The notes under the pieces were generated by a model, which saw only the letters and a program-made list of their open reading frames with translations, had not been told where the DNA came from and searched no databases. This document shows positions 46,320 through 64,000 of a stretch of DNA of 64,000 bases, piece by piece. The DNA comes from Molossus alvarezi (lineage: Eukaryota; Chordata; Mammalia; Chiroptera; Molossidae): positions 32,954,986 to 33,018,985 of the forward strand of contig CM073905.1 in assembly GCA_037176705.1 (NCBI GenBank). The letters are read 5' to 3'. The translations under genes and the position numbers were made by a program. Positions within the stretch are counted from its first letter, which is position 1. Each line of letters starts with the position of its first letter.

Positions 46320-47170
46320 CCTGGAGCGGCCTCCGGAGCGTGTGGGACAGTGGGCCTGCGAGGCTGAGCGTGCGGAATCCTTGAATCCTTTGTGAGTCGG
46401 GCGGGGTGGTTTTGGGGCCTGCACCGGGGACTCGAGAGAAGGGAGTCGAATGGAAAAGGACTCGTCTCGCTCGGGGTTTCGCCTTCCCCTTGCAGCTACA
46501 GCCGGGCCTCGGCCTCGGTTTCCGGCCCTGAGGTCAAATAGCAACTCTCCTCGAAGCTTGGGGCAAAGGACCTCGGGTTGCGCACTTGGCATCTGGGAGC
46601 GAAGGCTGCGCCCGCGGGCCTCGGATTGGGGAAAAGATAATGCTGAATAACTTGGGAACGAAAGCGAAGCTCACGGAAGCCACTGCGGCCTGGCCGAAGC
46701 GTGGGGACACGGGTGCTGGTGCTGGAAGCAGCAGAGTGTGCGGCCCGGCGGGCGCTGGAGCCGACTGCGTGCTCTCCCCGCGGGCCTGACCTTATTAGCT
46801 CCTTGGGAGGCTCAGTTGACCGCGTTCCTGCACTTTTTTGCCATCGCTCCAGCCCCAGAAGAACCAGGCCTGGAGCCAGGCCAGGCTTCAGAAAGCCCTG
46901 GGGACTAGGGGGAGCGCGAAAGCCAGGATCGAACCCCGAAGCTGGGGGCAAGGCCAGATTGCAAGGTCCGGCTCCCTCGGGGTCCCTCGGCGGGGAACTT
47001 ACCCCTCCGGAAGGCCCGGCGCGCTCGCTCGCTCTGCGCCGGGCAGGCCCAGCTCTCTTCTCGGCGCCGCCGGGGGCGTCTATGCAGGGCCGATTCCCAG
47101 CTGACCGAGCGCCGTTCCAGCTGCGCGCAAAAGCTCGCGCGCATCCTCCACGGGGCTGCGTAGAAGTTAT
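46320..47170. promoter_or_regulatory. Large CpG island upstream of TBX5
   Basis: CpG-dense for about 850 bases, ending at an A-rich run (47187-47199). It is as large as the TBX5 island and only about 3 kb from it, so it could carry a separate or divergent start site. The long minus-strand frame 46496-47176 lacks any known domain. Confidence 0.65.
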
Positions 47171-47766
47171 GCCCACAGATGATAAAAAAAAAAAGAAAAA
47201 TAAACGTTATTATAAAACAAAATAGAGCTCCTCGTTCCTCTGCAGGCCCTGGCGCTATAATTTTTCTCTGCAGAAATTGCCCCTCCATGCCCACCCCACC
47301 ACCCACTCGCACCCCGCCCCCACCCCGCCGCGCTGGGCCCACTTTCGTCCCCGGACTTAGCTAAAGGACCATTCGAAGAATGGACTTTTTTCTCAGCAAG
47401 AAACACTACAGCCGACTCTCTTTCTTCCTCCCAGCGTCTCTGTGTCATTTCCCCTCCGCGATAACCCAGTAATTACTTCTACGCAGGTCTGCAAGGGGAC
47501 ACTGAGTTACCGCGTCCCAAACCTAACCAGCTACAGAGGCGCCGCAACATTCCCTTGGCGAGAGCTCCTCCTCAGAGAAATAATTTTTAAATAATAAGGA
47601 GACTCTCTTGCCTCCTGCAAGAGACCTTGTTCCCCTAGAACAACTTGATTGCTTTCCAATCGTGGGCTGAGGTGGGCTCCCACCTCCCTTCACGGAAAGG
47701 TCCCCTCCCCCTCCCTAAGAAAATCGATCTTGGCTCAATTTGTGCCTGAAGTTCGCCACCCCCATT

Positions 47767-47780
47767 TCCCCAGAGGGCGC
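47767..47780 (+). promoter_or_regulatory. Possible CTCF site
   Basis: tccccagagggcgc matches the CTCF core AG(A/G)(G/T)GGC(A/G)(C/G) fully and the preceding bases partly, followed by TGG. Confidence 0.35.
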
Positions 47781-47999
47781 TGGGTTTGTTTATTTCTTTA
47801 TTTATTCCCGTGGCCGAGGCGTCCGGGACTTGTGGCTGCGCAGACCCGGGGACTGATAGGCGAAGACGGAGAGAAATTAACCTCCCGCCACTGCCCCCCA
47901 GTCGAGCGTGACAGCGCGGACCGGTTGCGTGACTCGTGACGTCTCCAAGTCCTATAGGTGCAGCGGCTGGTGAGATAGCCGGTATCGCCTGGTTGCCTC

Positions 48000-48800
48000 T
48001 TTATTTTATTGGGGTATGCCTGGTAATAAACAGTAATATTTAATTTGTCGAAGACCACAAACCAACTTCGAGCTGGGAGGTACATGCTACTCTTGACAGA
48101 CGCTGGAAGAAGGTTTGGCCTAAAAGGGTTCTCTTTTGGGGGTCTTTTCCAAACTCTTCACCTGAGTCCCCCCCACCCCAGCGAGGCGTCACTCCTGGCT
48201 TCTGCGCTGGATAGAAGAGGTGGGATTTTTGGAGGTGAGTGTCGCTCTGGAGAGCTTTGGGGAGGAGGGGGGGATAGGTTTCTCTCAACTCTTCGCCTGC
48301 CCCCGGCCCCCTAGCTTGCCGCCCTGACTCGGCCCTGCTGAATCCCCCCTCTCAGCGTTGCTACTTCTGGCGGGCGAAATTAGAACGCACTCTCTTGTAT
48401 TTTGCCCTGAGTGTCACCTGGCACGAATAGATTCCCCCTGGAGGTTTCAAAATCCCAGTTTCGCTTGGTGGCCGCACCATCTGTGCTCCACAAACTTGCG
48501 CGGATCTGGCTAGGCAGTGATGGGGGGAATCCAGATTTTCCCTCTCAGAGGGGCCTGCAGGTTATTTATGGGAATTTATTTTATCCGAAAATCTCTGAGA
48601 ATTTACAGGGATTGAAGAGGTCTTTCTGGATTTCCCTTTCCCTTTGCCAGAGATGCAGACATTCCGCCTCATCCTGAGCCCTGTTTGTTTTCCGTCTCTG
48701 GCCCCGGGGGTCGCCTACTTAGCAAGCCCAGAGTCCTCTGAGCTGACATTCTGGAAGGGTGAGGGTGTTTTCACAAATAAATAAACAGTCTTGGTGAAAG
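48000..48800. promoter_or_regulatory. Candidate TBX5-proximal regulatory region
   Basis: AT-rich blocks (GGTAATAAACAGTAATATTT near 48020, GTTATTTATGGGAATTTATT near 48562, CACAAATAAATAAACAGTC near 48772) sit in unique DNA just upstream of the promoter. A GGAG|GTGAGT at 48234/48235 could be a splice donor. Confidence 0.3.
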
Positions 48801-49857
48801 ACTGTTTGCAAACAAACCTGGAAGGTGGAGCGAGAACTGTAGCAAATTCTCGGGTTGGTTTTCTCCGAGGCGGCCCCGCTTTTAGGGTCGGACAATTCAC
48901 TTCCGAGCTGTGCAACCATGTGTCAGGCCTGCCCGGATTTCAGTCCCGGCGGCCACAGAGGGTTACACCAGGCGGTGCTGATCTCCAAGACGGTTCTCCT
49001 CCCTTCATCCCTCTACCCAGACCTTGGCCTGCTCGCCCAAGTCTCTAACCAGAGCCGCAGAAAAGAAGAGTTGGGGGTACAGGAGATGAGACCAGGAACC
49101 CTGACATTTATTCCAAGCACTTGGTGCCCCAGTGTGGGTCTGCTCAGGCTAAGACCTACTTACTGACTGTGTTTACGTTTCTATTGACCTCTTCAACTCG
49201 ACCCTCAAAATAATACATTGTGGGGGGCAGGGAGAGGAGCCAAGGGGAGATGAAAACCCAGCCAGCCCCCAATGACTGTTTGATTATTTTAATAAAACTG
49301 GGCATTGCCTGTGTACGCGTCCCATCCAGCCAGGGAGGTCTGGTGGCTCTGGGGTGGGGGCCAATGGCGATTTCTTGGCATCTTTGATCTCGGCCCCCAT
49401 CCCAACGCACCTTCACCCTGCCTTCACCCCGGAGTCACTGAGAGTCTGGGTGATGAGTGGGGAGGGGGAGAGATGTCAGGGCGGCTAGCCGCGGCCGGCT
49501 GGGCCAGGCGGGGTCACGTAGCCCTCTGTCTTGAGGTCAGCCTCGGAGAGAGAACGCGGGTGAGGCTGCAGAGGCGCGCGCGGCGTGTGTGTGCACGCGT
49601 CCTGCGTTCAGACTCTGTTCTCTGCACGGCCCGCGTCACCGAGATGACTTCCCGGGCAGAAGCCGACTGGTTTGCGATGATTTGTGCAGGAATTTTTGCA
49701 GCCACCGAGCCGCACTCAGAGCAGCAGAGATGGATGGACGCTGGGATGGGGGTGGAGAGGAGGGGGTGATCTCCAGGTCTGGGTTTGAGAGTCGTGTTGT
49801 GATGTGAGTGTTCGGGAAATCTAATGGAAAATGTGGTTGGGGGAGGGAGTGGGAAGG

Positions 49858-49917
49858 AATAGGGAGGGAGGGAGGGAGGCAGAGGGAGAGAGAGGGAGAG
49901 GGGGAGAGGGAGAGAGA

Positions 49918-49957
<40 letters not shown>
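49858..49957 (+). repeat. GA-rich microsatellite upstream of TBX5
   Basis: GGGA units pass into a long uninterrupted GA run (about 49921-49956). A second pure GA run follows at 50056-50082. Both probably lie at or in the TBX5 leader. Confidence 0.95.
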
Positions 49958-50055
49958 CAGCGCAGAAGGAGCTAGTTGGATAGGCAATTCCAGTACTTTG
50001 TAAGCATCAAGGCAGCCCAACGTCACTGAGCTCAGCTGAGTCGGCTTGTATTTCT

Positions 50056-50082
50056 GAGAGAGAGAGAGAGAGAGAGAGAGAA
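50056..50082 (+). repeat. Short GA microsatellite
   Basis: This is a pure GA run about 100 bases downstream of the larger GA tract, within the putative TBX5 leader. Confidence 0.9.
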
Positions 50083-50525
50083 AGAAATATCTTACCTCGG
50101 ATTCCGGAACTTTAACCCTGAAAGCGGCACACAGAGAGGACTTGGACCATTCCCACGGCTTCCTCTGGTCTCCCAACTTTCCCTCCCCGGGGCTTCCAGG
50201 GAGGAGCAGGCCACTGCATTTACCCTATTGAGGGTGCCCCGAGGCTGCTGTTTTGCGTTACTCGGAGCCCTTCTGGCGCCTGACAACTTGGAAGTCTTTA
50301 GGGAGAAGGCAGCGCAGAGCGGAGGAGGTGTGTGTTGGAGGTGGCCGTGGCTGCTGAGGCTCCAGCGGTGGGTGCTCCTTTGTGGGCAGCAGTAGCCGCA
50401 GCTAGTCTGGGCACGCAGTCTCCCGCATAAACCCGGAGCCACCATGCCGGCGCCCCCGCCTCGCGGCCGGCTTCCCTTCTAGGAGCACAAGGGATGTGGT
50501 GAATGCACCGGCTTCACCGAGCGAG

Positions 50526-57074
<6,549 letters not shown>

Positions 57075-57222
57075 GTCGGTGACCGGCAAAGCGGAGCCTG
57101 CCATGCCCGGCCGCCTGTACGTGCACCCAGACTCGCCGGCCACTGGGGCACATTGGATGCGGCAGCTCGTCTCCTTCCAGAAACTCAAGCTCACCAACAA
57201 CCACCTGGACCCGTTTGGGCAT
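57075..57222 (+). CDS. TBX5: TBX5 coding exon 4 (gene exon 5), T-box core
   Basis: The acceptor AG is at 57073-57074 and the donor is a consensus GTAAGT at 57223. The 148 nt encode residues 121-170: [19 protein letters not shown], then [20 protein letters not shown] and [10 protein letters not shown]. The [11 protein letters not shown] and GAHWM blocks are diagnostic of T-box proteins and make DNA and dimer contacts. The exon ends in phase 0. Its only unusual feature is a poor polypyrimidine tract: the 20 bases before the AG are G/T-rich, so recognition may depend on exonic signals. Confidence 0.97.
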
Positions 57223-58269
57223 GTAAGTACCTGGCACAGCCCAGCCTGGCATCCTCAGGTCCATCTCTCTCTTTCTCTCCTTCTCTCCTTGGCTTCTTGA
57301 ACCCACCCTCTCCTTTCCTCGCTTTGTTTACTTCACCTCCTTAGTCTTTTTGTGCCCCTGCTCTCTGGATCTGCCCCGCCTTTCTCCTCTTTGCTGTGCC
57401 TTATTTCTCACTTTCTACCAGCTTTCCACTGTCCCTCTTCTCTCTGTTCCCACCTCTCTCCCCCTGAGACATTTGCCCCTCTGCAGTCCTCCCTGTGGTC
57501 CACTGTCCCACAGTCTGATCCGTTGTTGGGGGGGATGGAGATGGGGCCCCAGTTCTGGCCTAGGCTCACACTGCGTCCCCGCCAGCCTTTGCCTTTGCTG
57601 AGGGGCAGGGGTCACAGTGACAGAAGTGGCACATTCCGGGCCTGGATGCTGGGGCTGAGAACCGGGTCTGTGCCCCAGTCCCATCTGTGACTAGGGGTGG
57701 GGCTGTGTTTCAGTCCTGCAGAAAAAATCATGGTCACACTCACCCAGGGGGCACCCAGCACAGAGGGCACAGAGACCAGACCGGGTGGGAGCCATACACG
57801 TCCCCCACCCCCTCCAAATCCTGCCTTAGTGTTGGGAGGTTCCAGCTGAGACGAGTCCCCAGGGCACCTGCCCCCTCTGTCACAGATGGGCAGAACTCGC
57901 CACCAGAGGCCAACTCTGGTGCCCCTGCTCCTTCTAGCTGGATACTCTTGGGCAGACCTGTTTTTTTTTCTTCTCCCAAACTTCCAACTTTTCTCTTCCC
58001 CCAACAATGTCCCCAGCAGGCAAACCTGGGCCAGGGTCCCGGGGAACCCTCTGAAACTGCATACAGGATATGAGTGTGCAGGCGCCCAGCCTCCCAGACA
58101 CGTGTAACTTTTAGCAAATGCTCCAAAGGGCATCGCCCTCTGTTCCCTAAAGAACAACAAATGGAGAACCAAACACTGATTTTTAGGAAAATATCCCCAA
58201 AACTCATTGCTAGAAAGAATTTATCAACAGGACAGAACATAGACTCTGAGTCCAGTGTTTAGCACCCTT

Positions 58270-58440
58270 AGCTGGGTGCTACCACTATCCACGTGGTCAC
58301 TTGGTCATAAAGCTTTGGACCCTCACAGCAGCCTGGGGAGGGGGCCTGGAGGCCAGCAGTAGGCAGCTGCTGGGGAGGGCAGGGGACTTGCCCAAGGTCC
58401 TACAGCTTGTATTTGGGAAGAGGATTTGAGGCTAGGTCTC
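58270..58440 (-). mobile_element. MIR-like SINE remnant
   Basis: ACTTGCCCAAGGTCCTACAG at about 58387-58406 is the reversed-MIR core, preceded by a CCTCACAGCAGCCTGGGGAGG-like block. It is diverged. Confidence 0.6.
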
Positions 58441-59289
58441 TAATTACAAAAGTGCTCCCTGTCCTGCTATGTTCTCTAGACAGAATGGACAGAAACATGG
58501 TCCCCGGTTTGGGGACACGAGGGGACTGGGTGGGAATGGGTTCTACCAGGAGGGAGGTCAGTTTGTGAAGGTCCAAATGAGAAATCTGTCCCTGTGGGAA
58601 GGGGACAGCGGGGCGCTCCACAGCTGCGTGCAAAGCCCTTGGTTGGCGGGGAGACTGGACCGCTGGCCACTGGAGCAGAGAGGAGAAAGGCCGGTTCCCT
58701 TGCTGACGGAGCGCTCAGAAGGGTGCAGAGGGGGCGTTTCTACGGGAAAAAACAATGCAGGTCCCCTCTCCGTTTAAAGCTGGGTGTTTGGTCTGCAGCG
58801 TCCTGCAAGCTGGCGCACCCCAGAACCGAAAGGCTTGCGTGGGCGTCGTACTGCGGGTACTGAACCGATCCTTTAGATGACGGGCTGGGGAGAGCCGGGA
58901 CTACTTTGCGCAGGCCCCGCATGTACCTTCCGGCTGCTTGGCCTTCTCTCTGGAGGCTGGGATGCTATTGTGGGGACCTGCGTGGGATCTTGGTGGCAGG
59001 GAGCGGGACTGTCCTCTGGCCCCAATTTGTATCCTAGCTTTCTCTCCGTGGTTCTGGGAGCACCTTTGGGGTCATGCGGGGGTGGACACCTGGGGAAGGT
59101 GTGCAGCGCCCCCCAGCCCCCCAGCTGCGGGCACCTGTGGGAGTCTCAGGTCCTTTAGAGTGCTCTGAGCTCCCCAGCTGCCCCGCATTCCCACCCCCAA
59201 CTCCGGACTTGGAGTCCTGAGCCGCCCTAATGAAATTAGGAGCCATTAGATCGCCCTCGCGCTGAAGTCTCCACATTGTCCCTGGCCGT

Positions 59290-59520
59290 CAAAGCAATTT
59301 GGCTAAGCCGGGACGATGGCCGCGCCGGCCGGGGGCTGCGGGCCCCGCTGCGTCTCCCCGCTGCGTCTCTCTGTCGCCACGCCGCCCCGGCCAGCGTCGC
59401 TATCGGTCAGGCAGGCGGCCGGGCTGCGTAGGCCCGAGATTAGAGCGGCGCAGCCGGGAGCCGGGAGCCCAGGGGCCCTCCCTCTCCTCCCGCCGGGTCT
59501 CTAGGGTTGGCCGGAGAACC
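59290..59520. promoter_or_regulatory. Small CpG island in TBX5 intron 5
   Basis: Very CpG-dense (for example ATGGCCGCGCCGGCCGGG from 59315). It is flanked on the right by sequence with ATTAAAGAC and GGTAAATATTAGCGG at 59546-59683, which looks like a regulatory element. There is no spliced-exon evidence. Confidence 0.5.
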
Positions 59521-60671
59521 CTGCCCCAGGGTCATCAATGCAAATAATTAAAGACACCCAGACAGCCTCCGCCACTGCGGCCTTCGGTCCTGGGGAAAAG
59601 GCAGGCCAGGTTTCCAGCGTTACACGCGGCGATTCGCCCCGTTCGGTGGGTCTAGATCAGAACCTTTTGGTAAATATTAGCGGCCACCGCCTTCCCGGAA
59701 CATCCAAACCCAGGCGCCATCAGAGCTACGACCCCAGTTTAGTAGTAAGGATGCTCGTCTCCTCAGAGCCCTGCTCCCGCCAGATCGTGCGCCTGGAGGC
59801 CCCTCCTAATACCGGTGCTAGAGGTGGGAATAGGGCAGCCCAGCAGCCAGACCCGCTTTCCCTAGGAGCACCCCAAACACGGAGACAGAAGGGAAGAGAC
59901 AGAACGTTCCCAGGAAAGTCGGTGCAGCAGTTCTGTCTGGGGCCACGTCTGGAGATAATTCTGGTTGTGGATCCTGAAATGTTGATAACGTTGGAGAAAG
60001 AGAAGCTTCAGGGCAACCAGTCCCTTGTTTGATGGTGAAGGGGGGGGGGGTGCTTCTCCATCTCACCCTCCTCAGAGTCCCCTCACCCCATTATCTTCTT
60101 TTTTTCACTGACTCTCAAACTTAGCACATTCTCCAAAGGGCCAAGCCCCTGATTTTTATTCCCATTCTGCAAGCGCTTGGCGCCTTCTTTTGCATCTCTT
60201 AGAGTTGTTGTTTTTCTTTGGGGGCGGGGGAGAGGTATTTGTATGCTTGATTGTTTGTTTGTTTGTTCCTTCTCTCCTTTAACTCCAAAAATTGTCACCC
60301 AGGCTTTCTGGGGGCGCCAGTTCCTTGCTCCAGACTTGCTTTGCTCCCGTTGGGGGCCGAAAGTGCCCTACGCAGGGAGTTAATTTATTAAGCAAACTTT
60401 ATTAAGAATTCTGATTTACTGCCGTGTGTGCTTTGGGTAGATTCCTGGAATATTACCCTGGCTTTTTCGGTTGGAAATTGTCATTTTTGAAATGTTTCTT
60501 TTTAATGAAATCACTGGACCCTTTTCAAAACAGGAGGGGAAAAAAAAAATCGGACTATTTTTCGAGAGCCTAGATGGGGAGGCTAATTTTGGGGGGTGGA
60601 GAGCAGGGTTTTATCTGGAAACAAAGGGGTTTTCATTTTTCTTACAATCTCATTTTCTTTATTATTTTTAG

Positions 60672-61097
<426 letters not shown>

Positions 61098-62713
61098 TAA
61101 GGAGACATCCCACTACCCTCAAGAAATGATCAGTGAGAAAAAGGTCACTTCATTGCATGACCCTGTGCTCTTGGGTGGGAGCCCGGGGCCACCCTTCCTG
61201 GGGCCACTGTTCTGTTGGGATCTGTCTCCTCCCCTCCCTCCACTCTGCCTTTTGGATGCCTTTCAACTCCAACTGGGGCAGGTGGCAAAGTTGCCGGAAA
61301 CCTTGGGCTTGGATTTTCCACATGCTTCTCTAATGGGCTTCAGGGATTTCTGATCCACCTCCCCCACCCATCACATGCTAAAGCAAGGTTTGCATTGTTA
61401 AAGCAAAAACAAAAACAAAACTGAGCAAGCTGTGTCACCAGCAGCTTAGACCTCCACTCCCAGGACTTCGATAGGGTCCTGCAGAACCACAGCTCGGTGA
61501 GGGGGTCATGCTCACAGTCAGTGTGTGGTTGGGGAGAAGGCGGCTGCAGTTTGGGCCGGAGGTGGGATGGTGTCGGCGTCAGATCCTATGCTGTTGGCAT
61601 TTCAAAGCTTGACAGTGACCTTGGAATAAGGCGCCGCATCACCACAGGTTGGGGAGTGTCCTCCATTCTTCCTCAGGAGGAGGGCTTGTCTTGACGTGTC
61701 ATGGTCTATGTCTGTTCTTTAGAAACCCGGGGGCGCGTGGATTCATTGCATGGGGTGGGGGCAGGACTGAATGATTCCTAAGGCTTGTTATGAAGAGAGC
61801 TGGAGTCTGTAAAGTCAAGATATGGGTGCTGGGAGGGGCCGCAGCCACTGTGGGGCTGTAGACTGTTAAGAGTATGAAGCAGTGATATGGGGTTAGAGGG
61901 TCCCGTATGGGATCCGAGAGGGTGGGTCACGTGGACAACTGAAGGAAATGGACTTGGGAATGGTGCTGCCCCTCCCCCTCCACAGCTCCTGGCCCCACCT
62001 GCAAGATAAGGAAGTCACAGGGGCTGCAGAACCAGGCAGGAGAGGCCAGTAGGGTGAAAGGGCCCGGCAGCCTCCAGTCACCCCGTGGAGGGCATTCCAG
62101 TCCGGACTGGGTGTCAGGTCAGCCCCCTGGTGAGGCCAGGGTGGTTACAAGATGCTGTGGGGTCATCTCCAAATTCAGATTGTCAGCGACCGGGCCGAGG
62201 TGTGATGGATGGTCCCTTCTAGGCCACAGGCCTGTGTGGGAACCCAAGTCTCGAGAGAGCTTCCCTCCAGGAGAGAACTCGCTCTCCCCAAAAGGCAATT
62301 CCTTTCTGAAGAGGAAAGAGGATTTGGCTGGGTTGTCCCCATCTGTTGAGCCGACAAGAACAAAAACATGAAGACTGAGGACCCTGAACACTGCACAACC
62401 GTTTCGGGCTCATATTGGTCTGGTTGCTGGCAACCTGTTCCCCCTGTCTCGCTGTACACTGTGTGTGACCGCGGTGACAGTCACAGGGCCTGGAAAAAAC
62501 AGCAGCAAGGATGCTCCTTCCCATATATACATATGCTTACAGGCTCCAAAAATATATTCCCCCCTCAACAAAGCCCAGGTTCATACAGAAAGGACAGGAA
62601 GTGGTGGACACATGACAGTGACCTGCTAAAGGAACACGTGGATGGTCAGATCCTTTGGGGGAAATTCCCCATTTTTGTGTCCATGGGGCATGCGTAGATC
62701 TGGGGGAGTTCTC

Positions 62714-62716
<3 letters not shown>

Positions 62717-62752
<36 letters not shown>
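62717..62752 (+). repeat. GT microsatellite in TBX5 intron 6
   Basis: Eighteen or so uninterrupted GT units, directly next to an L1 3'-end fragment. Confidence 0.95.
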
Positions 62753-62754
<2 letters not shown>

Positions 62755-62955
62755 ACAGCTTTATTGAGGAAACTAGCACCATAACCACTTGTGACTATAC
62801 CCAACACCTTCCAAATTTCTATTTTTTCTTCATCTTTAAACATTCGATTTATTGGGGTTACATTGGTTACTAACATTATACACACTTCAGCTGCACGGCA
62901 TCATCATGAGATATCTGTGTGCCCCATCACATTTCTGCTGAAAAAACGTTTCCAA
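62753..62955 (-). mobile_element. L1 3'-end fragment, antisense
   Basis: The stretch TTTACAGCTTTATTGAGG, followed by a TTTATTGGGGTTACATTGG block, matches in memory the reversed 3' UTR of mammalian L1 elements. It is diverged and has no coding content. Confidence 0.6.
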
Positions 62956-63539
62956 TGAACGTATTTCGCGGTGTCCCTGCACGAAGGCATGGCTGTCCCG
63001 CGGGCTGTGTGCGCGTGCGTGACCAGCAGAGTTTAGGGGTCGGTGTCTAAATGTTCACGGGTCCACAGTGTGCATCTCCAAATACGCATGTGGGTGTCTG
63101 TGCCTTTGACGACCACACACGGGAATCTTTCTCTTCCTGTGTTGGTTGGTTCAGGGGACTCGGTTACGCGGCACAGACAGGTCTTTCACCAGCCTGACGT
63201 CTGAAAGGGGGATTTCACGGGAGACAACTTTGCGTCACTCTCCTCGCTGGGAGGTTCCCCCCACTTTGCAGTCGTGGGGTGTGCCAGGCACCTTCCTTCT
63301 TTGTCAGGAGAAAGTCTGCAGCAGTACAGTTTTCCCGTTCGAGTCCAGGGGTGCTGCCAACGTGCCCCATGTGGATATATGATGTGTGACCTAAATCGGC
63401 GGGCCAGCCCGAGTGTGATTTGTGGACTCTGTCTCGATACTTTATGGTGCCACCTGGGCTGGGTGTCGAGACCCCTGACTTCCTGGGTAGAAGCCACCTG
63501 AGCTCCTCCGCGGGGTTAGTGGGACTCCGCGTTGAAATC

Positions 63540-63680
63540 CATTTGACTTCCAGCTTGTTGCTTAACTCAGCTGTCCCCATCTGTAAAATGGGGATAGTGA
63601 CAGATGACCCGTTGTAATCATCGTGAGGATCCCAGGAGTTCCTCCGTGGAAGTGTGGAGAGCAGACCCCGGCACGGGGTG
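63540..63680 (+). mobile_element. MIR SINE remnant
   Basis: The characteristic MIR string for 'cccatctgtaaaatgggga' is present near 63578-63596, with the 'cgtgaggat' block after it. Confidence 0.75.
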
Positions 63681-64000
63681 AGCACAGGGTGTTAGTGACC
63701 ATCCCACTGACCGACTCGGTCACTGATCGATTGATTCCCAGGGCAGCTCCATCCAAAACGCAGGCAGGCTCTGGAAAACTCCTGCCCTGGCTCGTTCAGA
63801 ATCTGAAAGACTGAGATTTTCACTAAGTTCCTATGCCTGTGGTCGCGAAACCACCCAAGGTTAGTCTTCGGGGCTTCGTTCATGCGCCGAGCGTGTCGCC
63901 AGTGTAGGGACCCTTTGCCCAGCGTCATGCTTTAGACAAGGGAGAGGGGAAAGACAGGCGGTCTGCGTGACCCCATTGCCGGGCGATTAGGGAACATGGG

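Larger units (their letters stand above)
49440..50525 (+). promoter_or_regulatory. TBX5: Probable TBX5 promoter and non-coding leader
   Basis: The start-codon exon is preceded by a splice acceptor, so transcription must start further left. The closest CpG-dense DNA lies here and continues to about 51480. Features seen are a GC-rich block at 49480-49700, GA-repeat tracts at 49858-49957 and 50056-50082, unique sequence between them, and a candidate 5' splice site (GAG|GTAACC) at 50525/50526. I see no convincing TATA box. The exact start site and the leader's 3' end are inferred; the donor could lie elsewhere between 50 and 52 kb. Confidence 0.45.
57223..60671 (+). other. TBX5: TBX5 intron 5
   Basis: GTAAGT...TTAG intron of 3449 bases. 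It holds pyrimidine-rich DNA at 57255-57500, a MIR-like remnant at 58270-58440, a CpG island at 59290-59520 with an AT-richer conserved-looking flank to 59720, and a T-rich 3' end. Confidence 0.95.

Noticed and set aside
46496..47176. 226-codon minus-strand open frame
   Set aside because: Lies in a CpG island where stops are rare; composition is Arg/Ala/Pro/Gly/Ser-rich with no known domain.
49514..50176. 220-codon minus-strand open frame
   Set aside because: Its middle is a translated GA microsatellite (Ser-Leu repeats), so it is an artefact of low complexity.

Overview
This is a mammalian genomic window, almost certainly from a bat of the Vespertilionidae or a close relative. Ten insertions of the tRNA-derived Ves SINE (recognisable by its gccctggccgg head, its B-box and its CT-rich, A-tailed end) sit in the first 31 kb, many with intact target-site duplications. 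Around them are much older mammalian repeats: MIR, L1M 3' ends and two MLT1-type LTRs.

The only protein-coding gene I can support is TBX5, the T-box transcription factor of heart and forelimb, on the + strand. The window holds its start-codon exon and the next four coding exons (52278-52424, 54011-54105, 56228-56347, 57075-57222, 60672-60824). Together they are 663 nt, 221 codons with no break, covering the N-terminus and most of the T-box. All internal splice sites are canonical, with the phases expected for TBX5. The rest of the T-box and the C-terminal activation region lie beyond the right edge. The non-coding first exon must lie upstream of the acceptor at 52238-52239, most likely in the CpG-dense block at about 49.5-51.5 kb.

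Layout: 0-31 kb is intergenic DNA, rich in SINEs and L1 fragments, with CpG-dense islands at 12.2-13.6, 16.5-17.2 and 20.3-21.1 kb. From 31 to 49 kb it is intergenic DNA with no recent SINE, carrying MIR and MLT1 relics, AT-rich segments that look like conserved enhancers, and CpG islands at 41.3, 43.9 and 46.3-47.2 kb. From 49 to 52 kb is the TBX5 promoter and leader, bounded by GA and CT microsatellites. From 52 to 64 kb are TBX5 exons 2-6 with introns that include CpG islands at 54.8-55.5 and 59.3-59.5 kb. By known synteny the left side should be the TBX3-TBX5 interval, and a divergent non-coding RNA (TBX5-AS1 in human) may start near the promoter and run leftwards, but I cannot place its exons.

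I found no undescribed gene system. The most interesting signals are two tRNA-head-only Ves insertions with perfect target-site duplications, the abrupt absence of Ves SINEs across the TBX5 side of the window, a microsatellite that forms the polypyrimidine tract of the start-codon exon, and several candidate enhancers in a forelimb gene of a winged mammal. Conservation could not be measured here, so enhancer calls rest on composition and motifs only.
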